Assembly (NCBI RefSeq): GCF_033115175.1
Contig: NC_084840.1
Location: 75,531,179-75,595,178, forward strand
DNA: 64,000 nucleotides
Reading direction: 5' to 3'
From: Lepus europaeus
Taxonomy: Eukaryota; Chordata; Mammalia; Lagomorpha; Leporidae
Part shown: positions 1 through 14,005 of the stretch, in pieces
How the letters are laid out: each line of letters starts with the position of its first letter
How positions within the stretch are numbered: position 1 is the stretch's first letter
Notes under the pieces: generated by a model
Seen by the model: only the letters and a program-made list of their open reading frames with translations
Told to the model about the DNA's origin: nothing
The model's database searches: none
Translations under genes and position numbers: made by a program

Positions 1-750
1 AATTTTACAATGAAATGTAGCAGTCTTAATATTTACAGATTTTACCCATGTTTTTCCACTTGCCACTTTATCATAACCATTTTGCTTAGAGTTACATTAA
101 ACCAACAAATTAATCTAGGGAAGCGGAACAACTTTGCAAGATTTAGACTTCCAATCTGCAACTGAGGCACGTCTACATACCTTCCTTTTGGCTGTTAGTA
201 GGATCGAGGGGTTTACAACATACAGATACGTGCACATTTCATTGCAAGCTTATCTCTAGGTATTTGGGAGTTTGTTGCTTTCATGAAAAGACTTTGTTTC
301 CATTTCGGAGTAGGTATGTGGAAAGATGCTGTTGATTATTTAGTATCCAGCTACGTAGTTGATCTTTCTGCTGGACTGCACCAGCTTTTCCAGTAATTCT
401 CTTAGCTGAGCAATGATTCATGCATCCCTCTCTGATAATTATACTTCTTTTCATTGTCTCCTGATTTTCATCTCTCTGACAGGACCTTCTGGAGAAATCT
501 TTTTTAATGGTAAAAATAATGAGTTTTAGGGTCTGATTACTTATTTTAAGGGACGTTTCCTAATTCAGTGATTCACAAATGAGGGAAGATGAGAGTAAGT
601 GGAAAATGTGCTTTATTCAGGAAGAAATCAGTTCTTTGAAAAACAGTCCCATGGGCAATTCTGAGGTGGCTCAAGCCACCAGCCAAGTTTGGGAAATCTT
701 ACACTAATGTTCTCTTCTTAAAAATGTATTTAAGTTAAAAATACATTGTT

Positions 751-800
751 TTTTAAAAGATTTATTTATTATTTGACAGGCAGAGTTTTATATACATACA

Positions 801-835
<35 letters not shown>

Positions 836-1110
836 GCAGTCACACAGAAAGATCTTCCATCAGTTGGTTCACTCTGCAGTTGGCTATAATGGCTGGAGTT
901 GGGCTGATTCGAAGCAAGGAGCCAAGAGCTTCTTCCGGGTCTTCCATGTGGATGCAGGGGCCCAAGCACTTGGGCCATTTTCTGCTGCTTTCCCAGGGAC
1001 ATCAGCAGGGAGCTGGATTGTAAGTGGAGCAGCTGGGACTTGAACTGATGTCCATATGGGATGCTGACACTGCAGGCAGAAGCTTGACCTATGCCACAAC
1101 ACCCAGCCCC
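751..1110 (-). mobile_element. C-SINE
   Basis: Antisense C-SINE flanked by an exact 15-bp duplication taaaaatacattgtt at 736-750 and 1,111-1,125. The tail holds a (CA)n(GA)n tract at 798-835. Confidence 0.93.
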
Positions 1111-1187
1111 TAAAAATACATTGTTAAAACTAATGTTCCATTATTAAAGATACATTTAAGTTTAAGGGGTAACCCTGAATGAAGCAT

Positions 1188-1512
1188 CTCTGGCACTATG
1201 GCACACTAGGTTAATCCTCCATCTGAGGTGCCGGCATCCCATATGGGCACTGGTTCTAGTCCTGGCTGTTCCTCTTCCAATCCAGCTCTCTGCTGTGGAC
1301 TGGGAAAGCCGTAGAAGTTGGCCCAGGTGCTTGGGCCCCTGCACCTGGGTCGGAGACTGGGAAGAGGCACCTGGCTCCTGGTTTTGGATTGATGTAGTTC
1401 TGGCCGTTGTGGCCATTTGGGGAGTGAGCCAATGGAGGAAAGATCTTTCTCTCTGTCTCTCCCTCTCACTGTCTGTAATTCTACCTTTCAAATAAATAAA
1501 ATAAATCTTTAT
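1188..1512 (+). mobile_element. C-SINE
   Basis: Sense C-SINE from ctggcactatggcacac to the CT-rich tail and ctttcaaataaataaa. Confidence 0.9.
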
Positions 1513-1519
1513 AAAAATT

Positions 1520-1888
1520 TTTGTACATTTATTTGAAAGACAAAGAGACAGGAAGATAGAGGAGACAAAGGATGGCAGAGATTAGCCATCTGCTGGTTCA
1601 TTCCTCAAGTTCCCACAATGCTGGGCTCGCCAGGCTTAAGTAAGGGGCCTAGAACTCAAAACCAGATGCCTCTCACACCCCCCCCCCCCAGAAAAAGCCA
1701 GATGGCCCACATGAATGGTAGGGACTCAAGTGCTTGAGCCAGTGAGCTATCACCTCCTGTTTCTCAGGGTGTGCATTAAGAGGAAGCTGGAATTGGTGAT
1801 GGAGCTGGGACTTAAAGCCAGGCAATCCACTATGGGATGTGGGCACCCCAAGTGGCATCTTAACCACTGTTCTGAATGCTCACCCTTG
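1520..1888 (-). mobile_element. C-SINE, old
   Basis: Diverged antisense copy directly following the previous SINE. It contains a C10 run near 1,681. Confidence 0.75.
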
Positions 1889-1949
1889 AAGTGTTTCTTG
1901 TTTCTTGGATTACAAAAAAAGTTATCAGGAATTGAAGGTGTAGAGCTCT

Positions 1950-2320
1950 ATTTATATGTGGATATAAATGTAGCAATAGTATTGAGCTATAATCCACGTA
2001 AAAGACACCTTATCCATTTAAAGTATACAATTCAGTGGTTTTAGCACATATACAGAGTTGTACAACCATCACAATCATCAAGTTTTAGAATCTTTAATTG
2101 CTTCCAAAAGAACCCTTGTACCTTGTCATTCCCCATTCTCTTCTTCCCAGCCTTTGCCAACCATTACATTACTTTATGTTTTTCTGTGAATTTGCCTACT
2201 ATGGACATTTCACATAAATGGGATTGTATAATTTGTTACTTTTTTGGTCTGGCTTCTCTATCAGCATCATGTTTCATCCATGTAGTGGACTCATAGTGGT
2301 AGGAGAAAAAAGCCATTGAT
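1950..2320 (-). mobile_element. Ancient L1 3' UTR fragment
   Basis: Reads like the antisense of old mammalian L1 3' ends: agtatacaattcagtgg, then gttgtacaaccatcac. Confidence 0.6.
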
Positions 2321-2935
2321 TTCTTTCCACCAGATTCTACTGTTTCAATTATTGATGACATAGATTTGCTACTAATATCCTCCAGTGTAGCCTGTGATCA
2401 GCCTTTTTCTCTTGCTTGACCTGGATGGCCCCTTGTCTACAGGCTCATGCCAACACTGAGACTACCCAGTCCTCTAGCCTCTAACCCACATGGTGCTGGC
2501 AAGCTGGCAGGGCCCTCTTGGCCTTCATCTCCAGCCTGGTCTTGTTCTGTGTCCCAGCCCCTGTCTGCACTCCCAGGGTGACCATGCAGCCCTTACCTCC
2601 CAATCTTCAGAGCTGTTTCTCTTATGGCAATTTTCCACTCATGCAGCCCCGTTACTAGTCCTTGGCTTATGGCTGCTGTTGACTCTGGAGTGGATTTATA
2701 CATTTCTCCTATCCAGACCGTTTCTGGTCCACTGAGGCTGGACTGAGCCCTTTCTCCAATCCCTGTCACAGCCTCTGCTTTTCTGCATGATGGCCCTTCT
2801 TCAGGCTGAATTTCACTGCAGATCTATACTCTCTACCCTTCTCTCAGGGATCTGGGTATTATATCTTTGTGCCCTACTACCTACCTTTTGGGATGTGGTG
2901 TGGGCACATAGTGTTTTCGGGAAGGACGGCTTTTA
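2321..2935. other. Unassigned intergenic DNA
   Basis: No exon, repeat family or regulatory signature recognised. The plus-strand frame at 2,490-2,735 shows no known domain. Confidence 0.4.
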
Positions 2936-3090
2936 GTCCCGGGTTGTTCAGCCCCAGCACCAGTAACATTTGGGGGCAGATGATTCTTTAATATGGGCAC
3001 TCTGGTGTGTATTACCATACATTTAACATCATCCCTAGTCTCTACCAACCTGATGCCTACAGCACCTTGCAGCCCAGAGAAGCCTGAGTG
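2936..3090 (+). mobile_element. hAT-Charlie MITE fragment
   Basis: Resembles MER20-type consensus (acatttgggggcagatgattctt, then a tctctaccaacctgatgcc block). Confidence 0.5.
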
Positions 3091-3629
3091 CTTCCAGACA
3101 TTACTGCATGTTCCCTGGGAGCCAGATCTCTGCCCAGCTAAGAACTGCTGCTTGGGGATATTGGCGAGGGAATTCAGGGGTCCTGTTGAGATTGCTCCCA
3201 TCAGCAACACTGACTAAGCATCAGGAGGCCATTTTTCCTTTGCCCTGCCTAAACTAGTCAGAGACTGTGTAGTGAGACGTGATAGGAAAAGTCAACTGTA
3301 CTTCTCCTGTACACATCCCCATGTCTTTCACCAAACAATAAATCAATATCATGGAGCAGACCTCTGGCAACTGGCTGTCCTTCTCTGTCCTGTGCCAGTC
3401 TACACTCCACCTCCTTGCTTGGTTATAGCTCCAACAGGCTGACTCTACCAGTGCTACAGGCCATTGAGCCCTTTTTTCACAAAGCCTGCAGATCTCCCCC
3501 CTCATACTTCCCCAGCTTCTCCTACCCTGGTCTCCCATTTCCTTATTGTTTTCCCCTTTTCTTCTCCATCTCCTGGATGACCCCCTGCTTCCTCACCTGT
3601 CTGTGCATGGGGCACACTAACCAGAGCAG

Positions 3630-3850
3630 GTACCGTTACTAAGCACTTATTTTGGGCCAGGCACTACCACAGAGCACACATTACCTCCCTTAATTCTTCC
3701 ACAACTCTGTGAAGCCATCTTATCATCAGTGAGGGAATTGAGGCTAATAGAGATTTGGAAATCTACCCAAAGTCCCCTACCTAATATTTGGCAGTGACAG
3801 AACTTGAATCTTTCTGGCTTCAAGCCTAGGTCCTCAATGGCCAAGTGGTC
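3630..3850 (+). mobile_element. MIR
   Basis: Contains actaagcactta, a diverged ttcttccacaactctgtga core and the cagtgacagaacttgaatc end typical of MIR. Confidence 0.8.
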
Positions 3851-4389
3851 TGCAAACTTCTCATGTTTGTGTGGGATAGCAGGGAGGTATGCAAAGTTCC
3901 CGTGCACATCTGCTGACGTCTGCCTACACCAGAGCAATCTCATGCCTTCCATTAGAAAGTCGTAACAAGCTCCTTCCGGAAGGCAAGAAGGATCTTTCCA
4001 AAATGCTACTCAGGTCATGATTCTCCCTCCCCAGTGTCAAATGCATGAATGGTCACCTCTGCCTCCCTTTTGTGTTTGCTCTTGTCTTCTATTACCCCTT
4101 ACATACATTCCCATGTGACATCACACTACGAAGCTGAGGCCTGTGTCATCTTACTTCTCCCTTCCTGTTGCTTAAGTGGCAATCCTCAGCTGGTTGGTAT
4201 ATACTGACCTCACATCTTTATATTTTTGCCTATAGTGTTATCTGGGACATCAGAGGTATTCAGCAAATCCAATTATTTGAATGAATGAAGGCATGCATGC
4301 ATGAATAAATGGTTAGAATGCTTTGATGTGGATTTGTAAAATAGTGAACATAATCAATTTGAATGACTGGATCATATTTTTGTTTGCTT

Positions 4390-4708
4390 GTTTGTTTTAT
4401 TATTTATTTGACAGAGTTATACAGTGAGAGAGAAACAGAGAGAAAGGTCTTTCTTCCGTTGGTTCACCCCCCAAATGGCAGCTACAGCCAGCACACCACA
4501 CTGATCCGAAGCCAGGAGCCAGGTGCTTCCTCCTGGTCTCCCATGTGGGTACAGGGGCCCAAGCACTTGGGCCACCCTCCACTGCCTTGCTGGGCCACAG
4601 CAGAGAGCTGGAGTGGAAGAGGAGCAACTGGGACTAGAACCCAATGCCCATAGGGGATGCCGGTGCTGCAGGTGGAGGATTAACCAAGTGAGCCATGGCG
4701 CCAGCCCA
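4390..4708 (-). mobile_element. C-SINE
   Basis: Antisense full-length copy ending gagccatggcgccagccc. Flanks tggatcatattt and tgggtcatattt form the target-site duplication. Confidence 0.93.
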
Positions 4709-7150
4709 TGGCTGGGTCATATTTAACACCACTTCTTTCAATCCACTCGATGGCTTTCTAGAAGATACAGTTTATGATTCTAGTCTCATTGTTGGTATGT
4801 TCCTCTATCAAAACAAAAAGTAAATAAATAAACAAACCCAAAGTAATAGAAGAGTAATTGCTTACAAATTGGACAAAGACAGTTGCAGGTCATGTTTCAG
4901 TCTTATAACTTCTGCCACCTTTGAAAAACCAGTCAGAAGTTGAATCTCCCACCAGGCTCGTCATTTCCACAAGTCTTCCACTTTCTGGTGTTCAACAGGG
5001 AAGAAAGGATGAGGAAGGGTGGAAATACCTGCAGTTCAGGCCTAAAATGTGTGGTGCCCTGTCTAGGTATTTTATAACCTTTAAACATAATGCAAATTAT
5101 TGGTCAACTGAATGCATACCATAATAACTCATGACATCCATGACATCATTTCTGTAAAATTTATAATTAATACCATTCTGTGAACATCAACATCTACCCT
5201 GTTCAAAATACTTTGAGCAATAATTAAACTGGTTGTCGTTCTGGCTCATGTTGAGTGACCTGAATAGACTGCCATGTAGGTTGGAATTGGCCTTTATTTC
5301 AATTTGTCAAGCTAGGTCTTTGGAAGGAAGAAAGTAAGAAGGTCCCAGAGAAGAGCTTGAGAATTACACACTTGATTGATGGCAGAGCCACTTGGCAAGA
5401 ATTACTGCCAAGGTCGTTGGCCTTTGACTGCCTGAGGCCAAATTCCTTCCAGATTCATGGGGGCAGAAAAAGAACTGTGAGCTCCTGTATGTGGACCTTT
5501 GACTCATACAAGGGCTTACAGAGTGGTATTTCTGGCCAGAAACTTCCTTGTCCTGATGTAGGTCCATGAAGAACCCCCCAGGGTAAGTAATTGAAAGTGA
5601 ATAGCTATTTTGTGATCTGCTCCAAGCAGCTGCATATCTCCTGGGTGGGAGCTGCCATCAGCAATGCAGGCATGTTGGCTCACAGATATTGCTGAGAATA
5701 ATGTGGTTTTTGTTAGGCCTGTGATGACACAGTTTTCTCTTATAGGAATCTAATTAATGCCCTTTAAGAGAAAAACATGAGTATGTTCAGATCATTTGCC
5801 CTGGTTCTCTAAAGTCAGGCTTCTTCAGACTTTCCCAACAAGAATCAGGAAGCTTGTGTGAGACATAGGACTCCATAATACCAGTTAATAAAAAGGTCCA
5901 CATAGGAGAATATAAATCTGGGTATCCACTGTAATTTAATAGACTCTGCCCCAGCTGACTATATCTCCCATAGATCTCTGTTTAGGACTCATTAGGAGTG
6001 GCCTCTCCATCTTCCGTACTGTTGGAGTGAAGGAGTAGGGTGTCCTGACAAACCAGATACAGTTGTACCTTATGTGCCCTTTGGCTGTTGTTGTCCACCC
6101 TCTAGATGGTATCTGGGAGCTAGGAATGGAGACAGGATATGGAGAATCACACCCTCCTAAGATTGGAAGCTACCTTCTCCCAGAAGATCAGCAGCTCTTC
6201 TCCTTGTCTTCCTTCCATCTCTGAGAAAGAGATGGCAAGAGAAAGAGAGAAAAGGAGGGGGGTGGATTCCTCCAAGTGCTCCCTCTGTAAGTGGGAGAAA
6301 ACAGGAATCTCCTTGACCTGGATGAATAGCTGAGCAGTGGACAAGCTGATTGTACTTCTAGACTTTCTTGGACAGATTTCTCTTGGAACCACACCCTCCA
6401 ACTGGGACAGAGATGGAAGGATTTTGGGGGTGGATGTGTCTTCCATGTGACAAACATTTGCAGTAGCCTGATGGAGTCCAGGCTTACCATTGCTTCTCTG
6501 TTGAGGGAGGTCACTAGCATGCCAAAGGTGCTAGAGTGTGCTTCCACTGCTTATGATGATGTCTGACAGCATGACCTTGGATGAGCCCTTGAGATGCTGT
6601 GCTGCTTAGTTTCATCCTCTGTGTATTTTCTGGGTAGTGTGCAACACTGAAGGCTATGTGGGAAAGCCCATTGGAAACAGAGCTGTGAGAGCACATGCAT
6701 AAGGAAGCACGGACATTTGTTATCAGCATTGCTGCAATATATTTTGAAGATGAAAATAGCCTCTGCCTTTGAAGAATTCATAGTCCATGATATTCAGACA
6801 CTAATCAATATTCTGGAAAAAAAAGTGACACTTTTGTCCCTCCTAATGAAGGGCAATGTGGAGGGTGAGGTGGATTGGGAAGAATGCCTTACAGCAATGT
6901 GAGAGGGATTTCCAGGATGGATAAGATTTCCATAGGCAAAGATGAGGGCAAGCGTTGCAGTAGACAATGGTGTGTACACAGGTTCCCAGGAAGAGGAATT
7001 TGGAAGCCAAAGGGGTTGTGCTTGGCTTCTAGTGGAGATGCATGGACAACAAAGTGCAGAGATGGGCACTGGGAACAGGTTTCACAAAAAATCCCCAGTG
7101 GCAAGCTAAGGGATCTGAAAGTTACTCTGGACACAACAGAATGATACTGA
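4709..7150. other. Unassigned intergenic DNA
   Basis: About 2.4 kb without SINEs. No exon with convincing splice sites, RNA gene or known repeat was recognised. Confidence 0.4.
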
Positions 7151-7204
7151 GAGCTTAAGTAATAGATAGCATCTCTGTATCTCTCTCTCTCTTCTCCACC
7201 CATC

Positions 7205-7850
7205 CTCTCATTTTTTTAAGAGCAACATTGAGCAGAAGGTACAGAGTTCCCACAAACACTCCCACACACCCTGTGCCCCGACATTGGCACAGATTCCCCC
7301 TATCCACACCTCCTACCAGAGTGGAACATCTGTTACCATCTTTGAGCCTCAGCTGATCCTGCATTATCACCCAGTGTCCGAAGTTGACATTGGGTTTCAC
7401 TCTCAAAGATGCACATTCCATGGTTTTGGACAAATGTAGCTACCATTATAGTATCATACAAAGTATTGTCGTCCTCTGTGCTCTACCTATTCGTCCCTCC
7501 CTCTGCCTAACCCCTAGTAAACACTGATGTTTCTAGTGCATCCATACCTGTGCCTTTTCCAGTGGGCTTTTTCATGGAGTCGTATGCATTTAAAGTTCCT
7601 CCCTGTCTTTTCATGGCTGGGTGACTCATGTCTTCTTAGCATTGGGTAACCTTCATTGTCTGGATGGACCACAGTTTACCCATATTCCCACTGAAGGACA
7701 TCACTGCCACCCAGTTGTGGCAGTTATGCATAAAGCTGCTATAAACATCTATGTACAGGTTTTGGTGTGGGTATGAGTTCTCAGCTCCTTTGGGTAAATA
7801 TCACGGAGCTTAAGTCCTGGTTTGTAAAAGTCAGTCTCTCTTAGTTTAAG
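7205..7850 (-). mobile_element. Ancient L1 fragment
   Basis: Antisense L1-like text such as accacagtttacccatattc, then gcataaagctgctataaacat. Confidence 0.6.
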
Positions 7851-8299
7851 AAGATCCCGATCTCCTGTTTGAATGGAAGGTGTGGGTAATTAGAAGTTTC
7901 CTGTGCAGATAGATTTAGGAAAGCTGGAAGCAGATGCCAAACTTTGGAAGGGACACTATCATAGAGAATTTAAAACAAATAAAAATGAAGAAATAATCCT
8001 TTAAAAAGCTTAATCTGTAACTCTTAATACCTAGTGACTCTATATTCAAAACTGTTTATCTTTTTTTTTTTGGGGGGGGGGGAGATGGTCACAGGTGATA
8101 CTGCAACAAACCTTGCTGTTAGGCAGTTAGGAAGCAGGAAGCAGTAACAACTTACTGCTCATTTGTAGCAGTCTTTACACAAACAATTTGTAGCAAAGTA
8201 GTCACTGAAAAGTTGGTTTTCTTAAAAAATTATTAATAATTCTGGCGGGTGTTATAAATGAGTGAACTTTAAGTAGAAGTGGGAAGATCTAGTCAGGGA

Positions 8300-8440
8300 T
8301 GTGGTCCAGCAGTTCGTCCCTGGACTAACAGCATCAGCATTTCCTGAAGGTTTGTTAGAAATTCAAATTGTCAGTTCTGACCTACTGAACCAGAAACACT
8401 GGGTTATAGTCTGAGACACTATGTTATTACAAGCCCTCCC
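8300..8440 (+). mobile_element. MER5A-like hAT fragment
   Basis: Contains cagcatcagcatttcctg, gtttgttagaaattcaaat and gacctactgaaccagaaac, matching the MER5A consensus from memory. Confidence 0.7.
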
Positions 8441-8649
8441 AAAAATTCGGAGGCACACTGAGTCTTCAGAGGCCCTGATTTGCCAAGACTTTAGGCCTGG
8501 TGGGAAGCAGAAGGACTTGTGGGGTCTGAGATAGCTTCAGCAATCCAAGAGATCATCAGACATACAAACAGGAGCGAGGACAAGGAAGAGTGGGCAGCAG
8601 AAAGGAGCTAATGTGAGCTAACAGCAAACAACAAGTGTGGATATTATGA

Positions 8650-9060
<411 letters not shown>

Positions 9061-9474
9061 TCCTGCAGGTTATTTTGTTTCTACTTCGTTGCTAAGAACA
9101 CTATCACAGTTTATAGGTGATGCTGTAGTAACCATGGTCATGCATTTGTGCAGGAAATCTGTGTGGAGTGTGCCCTGTGTGCCACATTTCTAACACAGTA
9201 TCCTGCTCTTCTAGCCACAGTTGAATTTCCTAGAAGTAGACTCTTACCAAAGCTAGACCAATCAAATTCTTTTCTGAGAGACTTGGAAATGAGGAAATAA
9301 GTCAGATATACAGTAGAACTTGGAAATGTCTGTGGCTTTCTTCTATTGCTCTGAACCATAGATAAGCAGTGAAAAGTTTTTATTTTTTTATTCAACTTCT
9401 CCTTAGATTCTATGCATCACCTCAGGATTCTTCCAGTAAATTGTTTTGCTTGCATATTTGTTTTTTGGCTTAGG

Positions 9475-9650
9475 TCAGGATTTCTCAACCCGATGTTGTT
9501 GACATTTTGTGTTGAAAAGTTATTTGTGGTAGTGACTATCCTATGTACTGGAGGTTGTTTAGCAACACCTATGGCCTCTGCACACTAGATGCCTGTAGTA
9601 CCCCATCCCCTAAGTAGTGTCTGTAGGCATTTCCAGATGTACCCTGGAGC
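9475..9650 (+). mobile_element. MER20-like hAT fragment
   Basis: Begins aggatttctcaaccc, then ttgacattttg, and later cctctgcacactagatgcc, in the order of the MER20-type consensus. Confidence 0.65.
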
Positions 9651-9659
9651 AGTGGAAGA

Positions 9660-11391
9660 ATCTCCATTGGGAGCTAGTGGCTTAGACTACCTGAAGTTTG
9701 TTTCTGTTACTTGCAATGAAGAGTCTGAACATACCCTCAGCCCCAAAGTTTCTGGGAGACATAATTGTCTTAGAAGGGCTTCAAATTTGAATGAGCAACA
9801 ACTTTTACATCTGTAAAACTCCAGGCATATTTATATGGCTTTGTGCCTCAGGGCGACCTTCACACCAGTTCCCATCAAGGATCCAGAGGGTCCTGATTCT
9901 CAAGGAGACACAAGGGCTGCTGCCCTGATAGGGGGACACTCACAGTAAAAGCTTTTGTTTATAGCTAGTAAGGTCTAGAGTCAACTGTGCAGCCATGGAC
10001 AGCCAGTTCATGGGTTCTCATGCCTTTCTACAGTATTAATTGGAGTTCTTGCCAGGCTTCCTCCTGGGCTCCCTTTCTGATCCAGCTGTGGGCCTGGTTT
10101 ATGGAGTAAAGAAACAGACCTAATAGAATTAAGCTACCTCTGACCTCAGCCAAAGCTACCCTTTATGATCTTACCCAAACCTCCCAGCCCTTTCTCTACT
10201 GAGGCTGTCCTTCTTTCTTCTCATAAGCAGTTTATCTACTCAAGTATCAGAGTGTATTTCAGCTCCCATGTCTATAATGCCAATCAATGTATGTAGCAGG
10301 TAACTAAGGAAAATTAGAAATATAATTAGCTAGACTATTCTTAGAAGGTGTATGTTGGCTCCTGAAGATCACCATTGTCCTAACAGTTCTTAAATTATAT
10401 ACCTACCATCATATCCTTTGTGAATTATTGCATTTAAGTTTATCAGTTCTCAGATACTAGGATTTGCTTCTCTATCTTTCTAAAAATCAAGTTTATACTT
10501 CTCTGCCTTCAGTCAATGGCATTTCCAGTTTACAAAAGGAAGTATTATGATCCATGCCCTGGGTTGTAACCCGGTTAGATCTCTGGACTAAACTATTAGG
10601 TAAAGGTACTAAGGGTCAGCCAAGATAGGAAATAAAAAGAATACTTGGGCAGCATTGTTAATAATAGAGGAGAAGTGAAAACAATTAAATATGTGTCACT
10701 ATAATGTAACTGCATGGAATAGATCTTTCTTTTACTTTTCCTATTATGATGAAAAGATAACTACCAAGCCTGTGACTAACTAGACTGTTCAGTTCAACAG
10801 TTGATAAATAATACTTGCTTATGAATTCCAGAAACTGGCCCTGAGAAAGCCAGCTACAATTGCAAAGTAATCTGGCCCTCCCAAGTCATTACGACTGGAA
10901 GTTTGAATTTATTGTAACAAAATGTAAAGGAGTACAAGTAACTAAGGACACAGCAAGCATGGGCTCCAGGCTGAATGGACTTCAGCCTGGTTAATGAAAC
11001 ACTGGAATCTCTTAATTCAATAATTTGCCTCTTTCAGATCTCAGACAAATAACATTTGTAGCTGCTAGTCATGTTCTCATGCTGCTATTCCCTTCTAATA
11101 ATAAAGTCAAGCCACCAAGCAAGTTTCACAAGAAACTGTGTTGATATTCATGATACTTTATCAGACCCACAATTAGCTTCAGCACCTACCTACTCCTGAC
11201 TTGTCATTAGTATTTTTCTCAGCAGCCCAACTTCCCTTTTGTAACCTAAAAGCCCTAGATTGTCCTCACTGAGCAAGATAGTAGTTCTTGAGACCCTATT
11301 CTGCTATCATCCTCATCTGTTTGTAAATTAAACTTCTTTCCTTTATCCTCAAATTAAACTTTTTTGTTTTATCCTCAAACTTGTCCATGTT
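9660..11391. other. Unassigned SINE-free DNA
   Basis: No gene seen. The stretch from about 10,830 to 11,390, ending in repeated aaattaaacttctttcctttatcc-like text, could be an old LTR, but this is not firm. Confidence 0.35.
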
Positions 11392-12073
11392 ATTTTTTTT
11401 AAAGATTTATTTATTTACCTGAAAGTCAGAGTTACACACAGAGAGAAGGAGAGGCAGAGAGAGAGAGGTCTTCCATCCACTGTTTCACTCTCCAATTGGC
11501 CACAACGGCCGGAGCTGTGTTGATCCGAAGCCAGAAGACAGCAGCTTCTTCCGGTTTCCCATGCAGGTGCAGGGGCCCAAGGACTTAGGCCATCTTCTAC
11601 TGCTATCCCAGGCCATAACAGAAAGCTGGATTAGAAGTGCCGGGACTCGCCGGCGCCGTGGCTTAACAGGCTAATCCTCCACCTTGCAGCGCCGGCACAC
11701 CGGGTTCTAGTCCTGGTCGGGGCACTGGATTCTGTCCCGGTTGCCCCTCTTCCAGGCCAGCTCTCTGCCATGGCCAGGGAGTGCAGTGGAGGATGGCCCA
11801 AGTGCTTGGGCCCTGCACCCCATGGGAGACCAGGAGAAGCACCTGGCTCCTGGCTTCGGATCAGCGCGGTGCACTGGCTGCAGCGGCCATTGGAGGGTGA
11901 ACCAATGGCAAAAAGGAAGACCTTTCTCTCTGTCTCTCTCTCTCTCTCACTATCCACTCTGCCTGTAAAAAAAAAAAAAAAAAGAAGACGTGCCGGGACT
12001 CAAACTGGCACCCATGTGGGATGTTGGCACTGCAGGCAGCGGCTTTACCCACTATGCCACTGCACCAACCCCC
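11392..12073 (-). mobile_element. C-SINE split by a younger C-SINE
   Basis: An antisense C-SINE (11,392-11,648 and 11,990-12,073) is interrupted by a sense copy. The word tgccgggactc ends the left half and begins the right half. Confidence 0.92.
11649..11982 (+). mobile_element. C-SINE, young, nested
   Basis: Sense copy from cgccggcgccgtggctt to CTGCCTGT and a pure A run. Inserted in the older SINE above. Confidence 0.95.
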
Positions 12074-12083
12074 CTTGTTACTT

Positions 12084-12168
12084 TTTAAAAAGATTTTTTA
12101 TTTATTGGAAAGGCAAGAAGGAAGAGAAGGAGACACATACACACCCAGAGAGAGAGAAAGAAAAAGAG

Positions 12169-12204
<36 letters not shown>

Positions 12205-12458
12205 TCATCCACTGATTCACTCCCCTAATGACCACAATGCCTTGGTCTGGCTAGGCTGAAGCCAGGATCTGGGAGCTTCTTCTGGGTCTCCCACATGGGT
12301 GCAGGGTCTTAGAGACTTGGGCCATCTTCCACTGCTTTCCCAGGCACATTAGCAGGGAGCTGAATCTGAAGTGGGGCAGCTGTGACTCAAACCAGCATCT
12401 ACATGGAATGCCAGCACTGCAAGACACAGCTTAACCCACTGTGCCACAGTGCTGGCCC
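12084..12458 (-). mobile_element. C-SINE
   Basis: Antisense copy with a (GA)n tract at 12,170-12,200, ending cagtgctggccccc. Confidence 0.9.
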
Positions 12459-12574
12459 CTGTCCTAGTTATTTTGATTTGGCATCATTGACAAGGGCCAG
12501 ACTTTCAGTAACAATAAGGTTGTGTATATAAATTATAGTAACAGTCCAAAGTAGTAGCAGTGGTGGTGACAGTA

Positions 12575-12745
12575 GCAACAATAATAACTATGCACTGAGT
12601 ACTTAATATGTACTTAAAAATATTGGGGAACAATAGCCTCACAACAATCAAAAGAGGAAAAGATAATTACCACTCCAGTTGCATAGACAGACAGAGGTAG
12701 AGAGTTAATTAGCCAAGATCATGCTATCAGTGGCTGTTGAAGACA
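12575..12745 (+). mobile_element. MIR, diverged
   Basis: Core-like cctcacaacaatc and ccaagatcatgctatcagtgg fit MIR in sense. Confidence 0.6.
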
Positions 12746-13051
12746 ATTCCCATGTGTATACCAGCAAGAAACACATTAGACTGTGGGGTGGCAATGTATG
12801 ACTGGTTGAGTACTTTCTAAGTTACAGAAAAACATGTCTAATTTATATAATGACAGATGTGATTATTTTATTTATAAAATGGTATTTCTGCTTTCTACCA
12901 CAAACTATACGAATGAACCTTGAATATTTTCTGTGGCTTCTAAATTAAATGTTCACAGTCTAAGAACCCTGGAATTATCTTGGGATGAATATAGCAGAAA
13001 GACCTGTCTTGCACAGCTTGCAAGGAACCTGGTGTCTCTGAAAATATTTCT

Positions 13052-13175
13052 ATAGGAAGGTACTTCAAAAAATTTATGGAAAAATAGAATTAAAAAGAAG
13101 CTAACTTTGGTGCAAAAATTTTTGAAATCCATGGATAGCTTATTCATAATACACATTTGCATGAACTTTTTGAAG
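13052..13175. mobile_element. Palindromic MITE-like element
   Basis: The left end acttcaaaaaatttatgga and right end tgcatgaactttttgaag are inverted repeats. The same family appears at 41,098-41,205. A Tc1/mariner-type origin is likely from the short TIR form. Confidence 0.6.
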
Positions 13176-13409
13176 ACCCTTGCACATGCATGCATTTCAA
13201 ACTTTTTACATCAAAATATGCTTATCTTTTAATTGCGTTTTTCATGAACTTTTGAATTATACTCATATCAGAACAACAGAGAGCTCCCACACATATTGTA
13301 TATTTTTTTGAGATAACACCATTCCTAGTGATGTAGTTTTTTTATTACCTCTGCTCCTGACATATGAAAGCTCTTCAGATTCCCGTGTCAATTAATTTAT
13401 GTATTGTTA

Positions 13410-13530
13410 AAACACTTGGACCATTTTCCACTGCTTTCTTAAGTGGATTAGCAGGGAGCTACATCGGAAGTGAAGCAGCCGAGACTCTAACCAGTGTTCA
13501 TAACTTGCTGCATCACGATGGCAGCCACAC
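13410..13530 (-). mobile_element. C-SINE fragment
   Basis: Antisense internal piece: cacttggaccattttccac, then gcagggagctacatcg. Confidence 0.7.
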
Positions 13531-13661
13531 AATATATTTCTTGACATTGTTTATCCTAACTGAAATTTTGTATCCTTTGACTAACTTCTCCCCTCCTCTT
13601 AGATCCTGGTAACTACTAATCTGCTCTCTATTTCTTTCTTTGCTTCTTTTTTTTCTTTTTT

Positions 13662-14005
13662 AAGATTTATTGATTTATTTGAAAGGCAGAGCAACAGAGA
13701 GAAAAGGACACACACACAAACACACACACACAGAGATAGAGATTTTCCTTCTGCTCGTTCATTCCCCAAGTGTCTACAATATCCAGGTCTAGGCCAGGCT
13801 TAATCCAGGAGCCGGAAACTCCATCCTGGTCTCCTACATGAATAACAGGGGCCCAAATACTTGCGCTATCTTCTGATGCCTTTCCAGGTACCTGAGCAGG
13901 AAGCTGGATCAGAAGTGGAATAACCGGGACTCAAACCGGTACTCGGATATGGGATGACAGTGTAATAAATGGTGGCTTAACTCACTGTACCACAGCAGCA
14001 ACTCC
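13662..14005 (-). mobile_element. C-SINE
   Basis: Antisense copy from aagatttattgatttattt to accacagcagcaact, inside L1. Confidence 0.88.

Noticed and set aside
11770..12228. Plus-strand 152-codon frame
   Set aside because: It runs through two C-SINEs and a GA microsatellite; all similar frames elsewhere are SINE translations.
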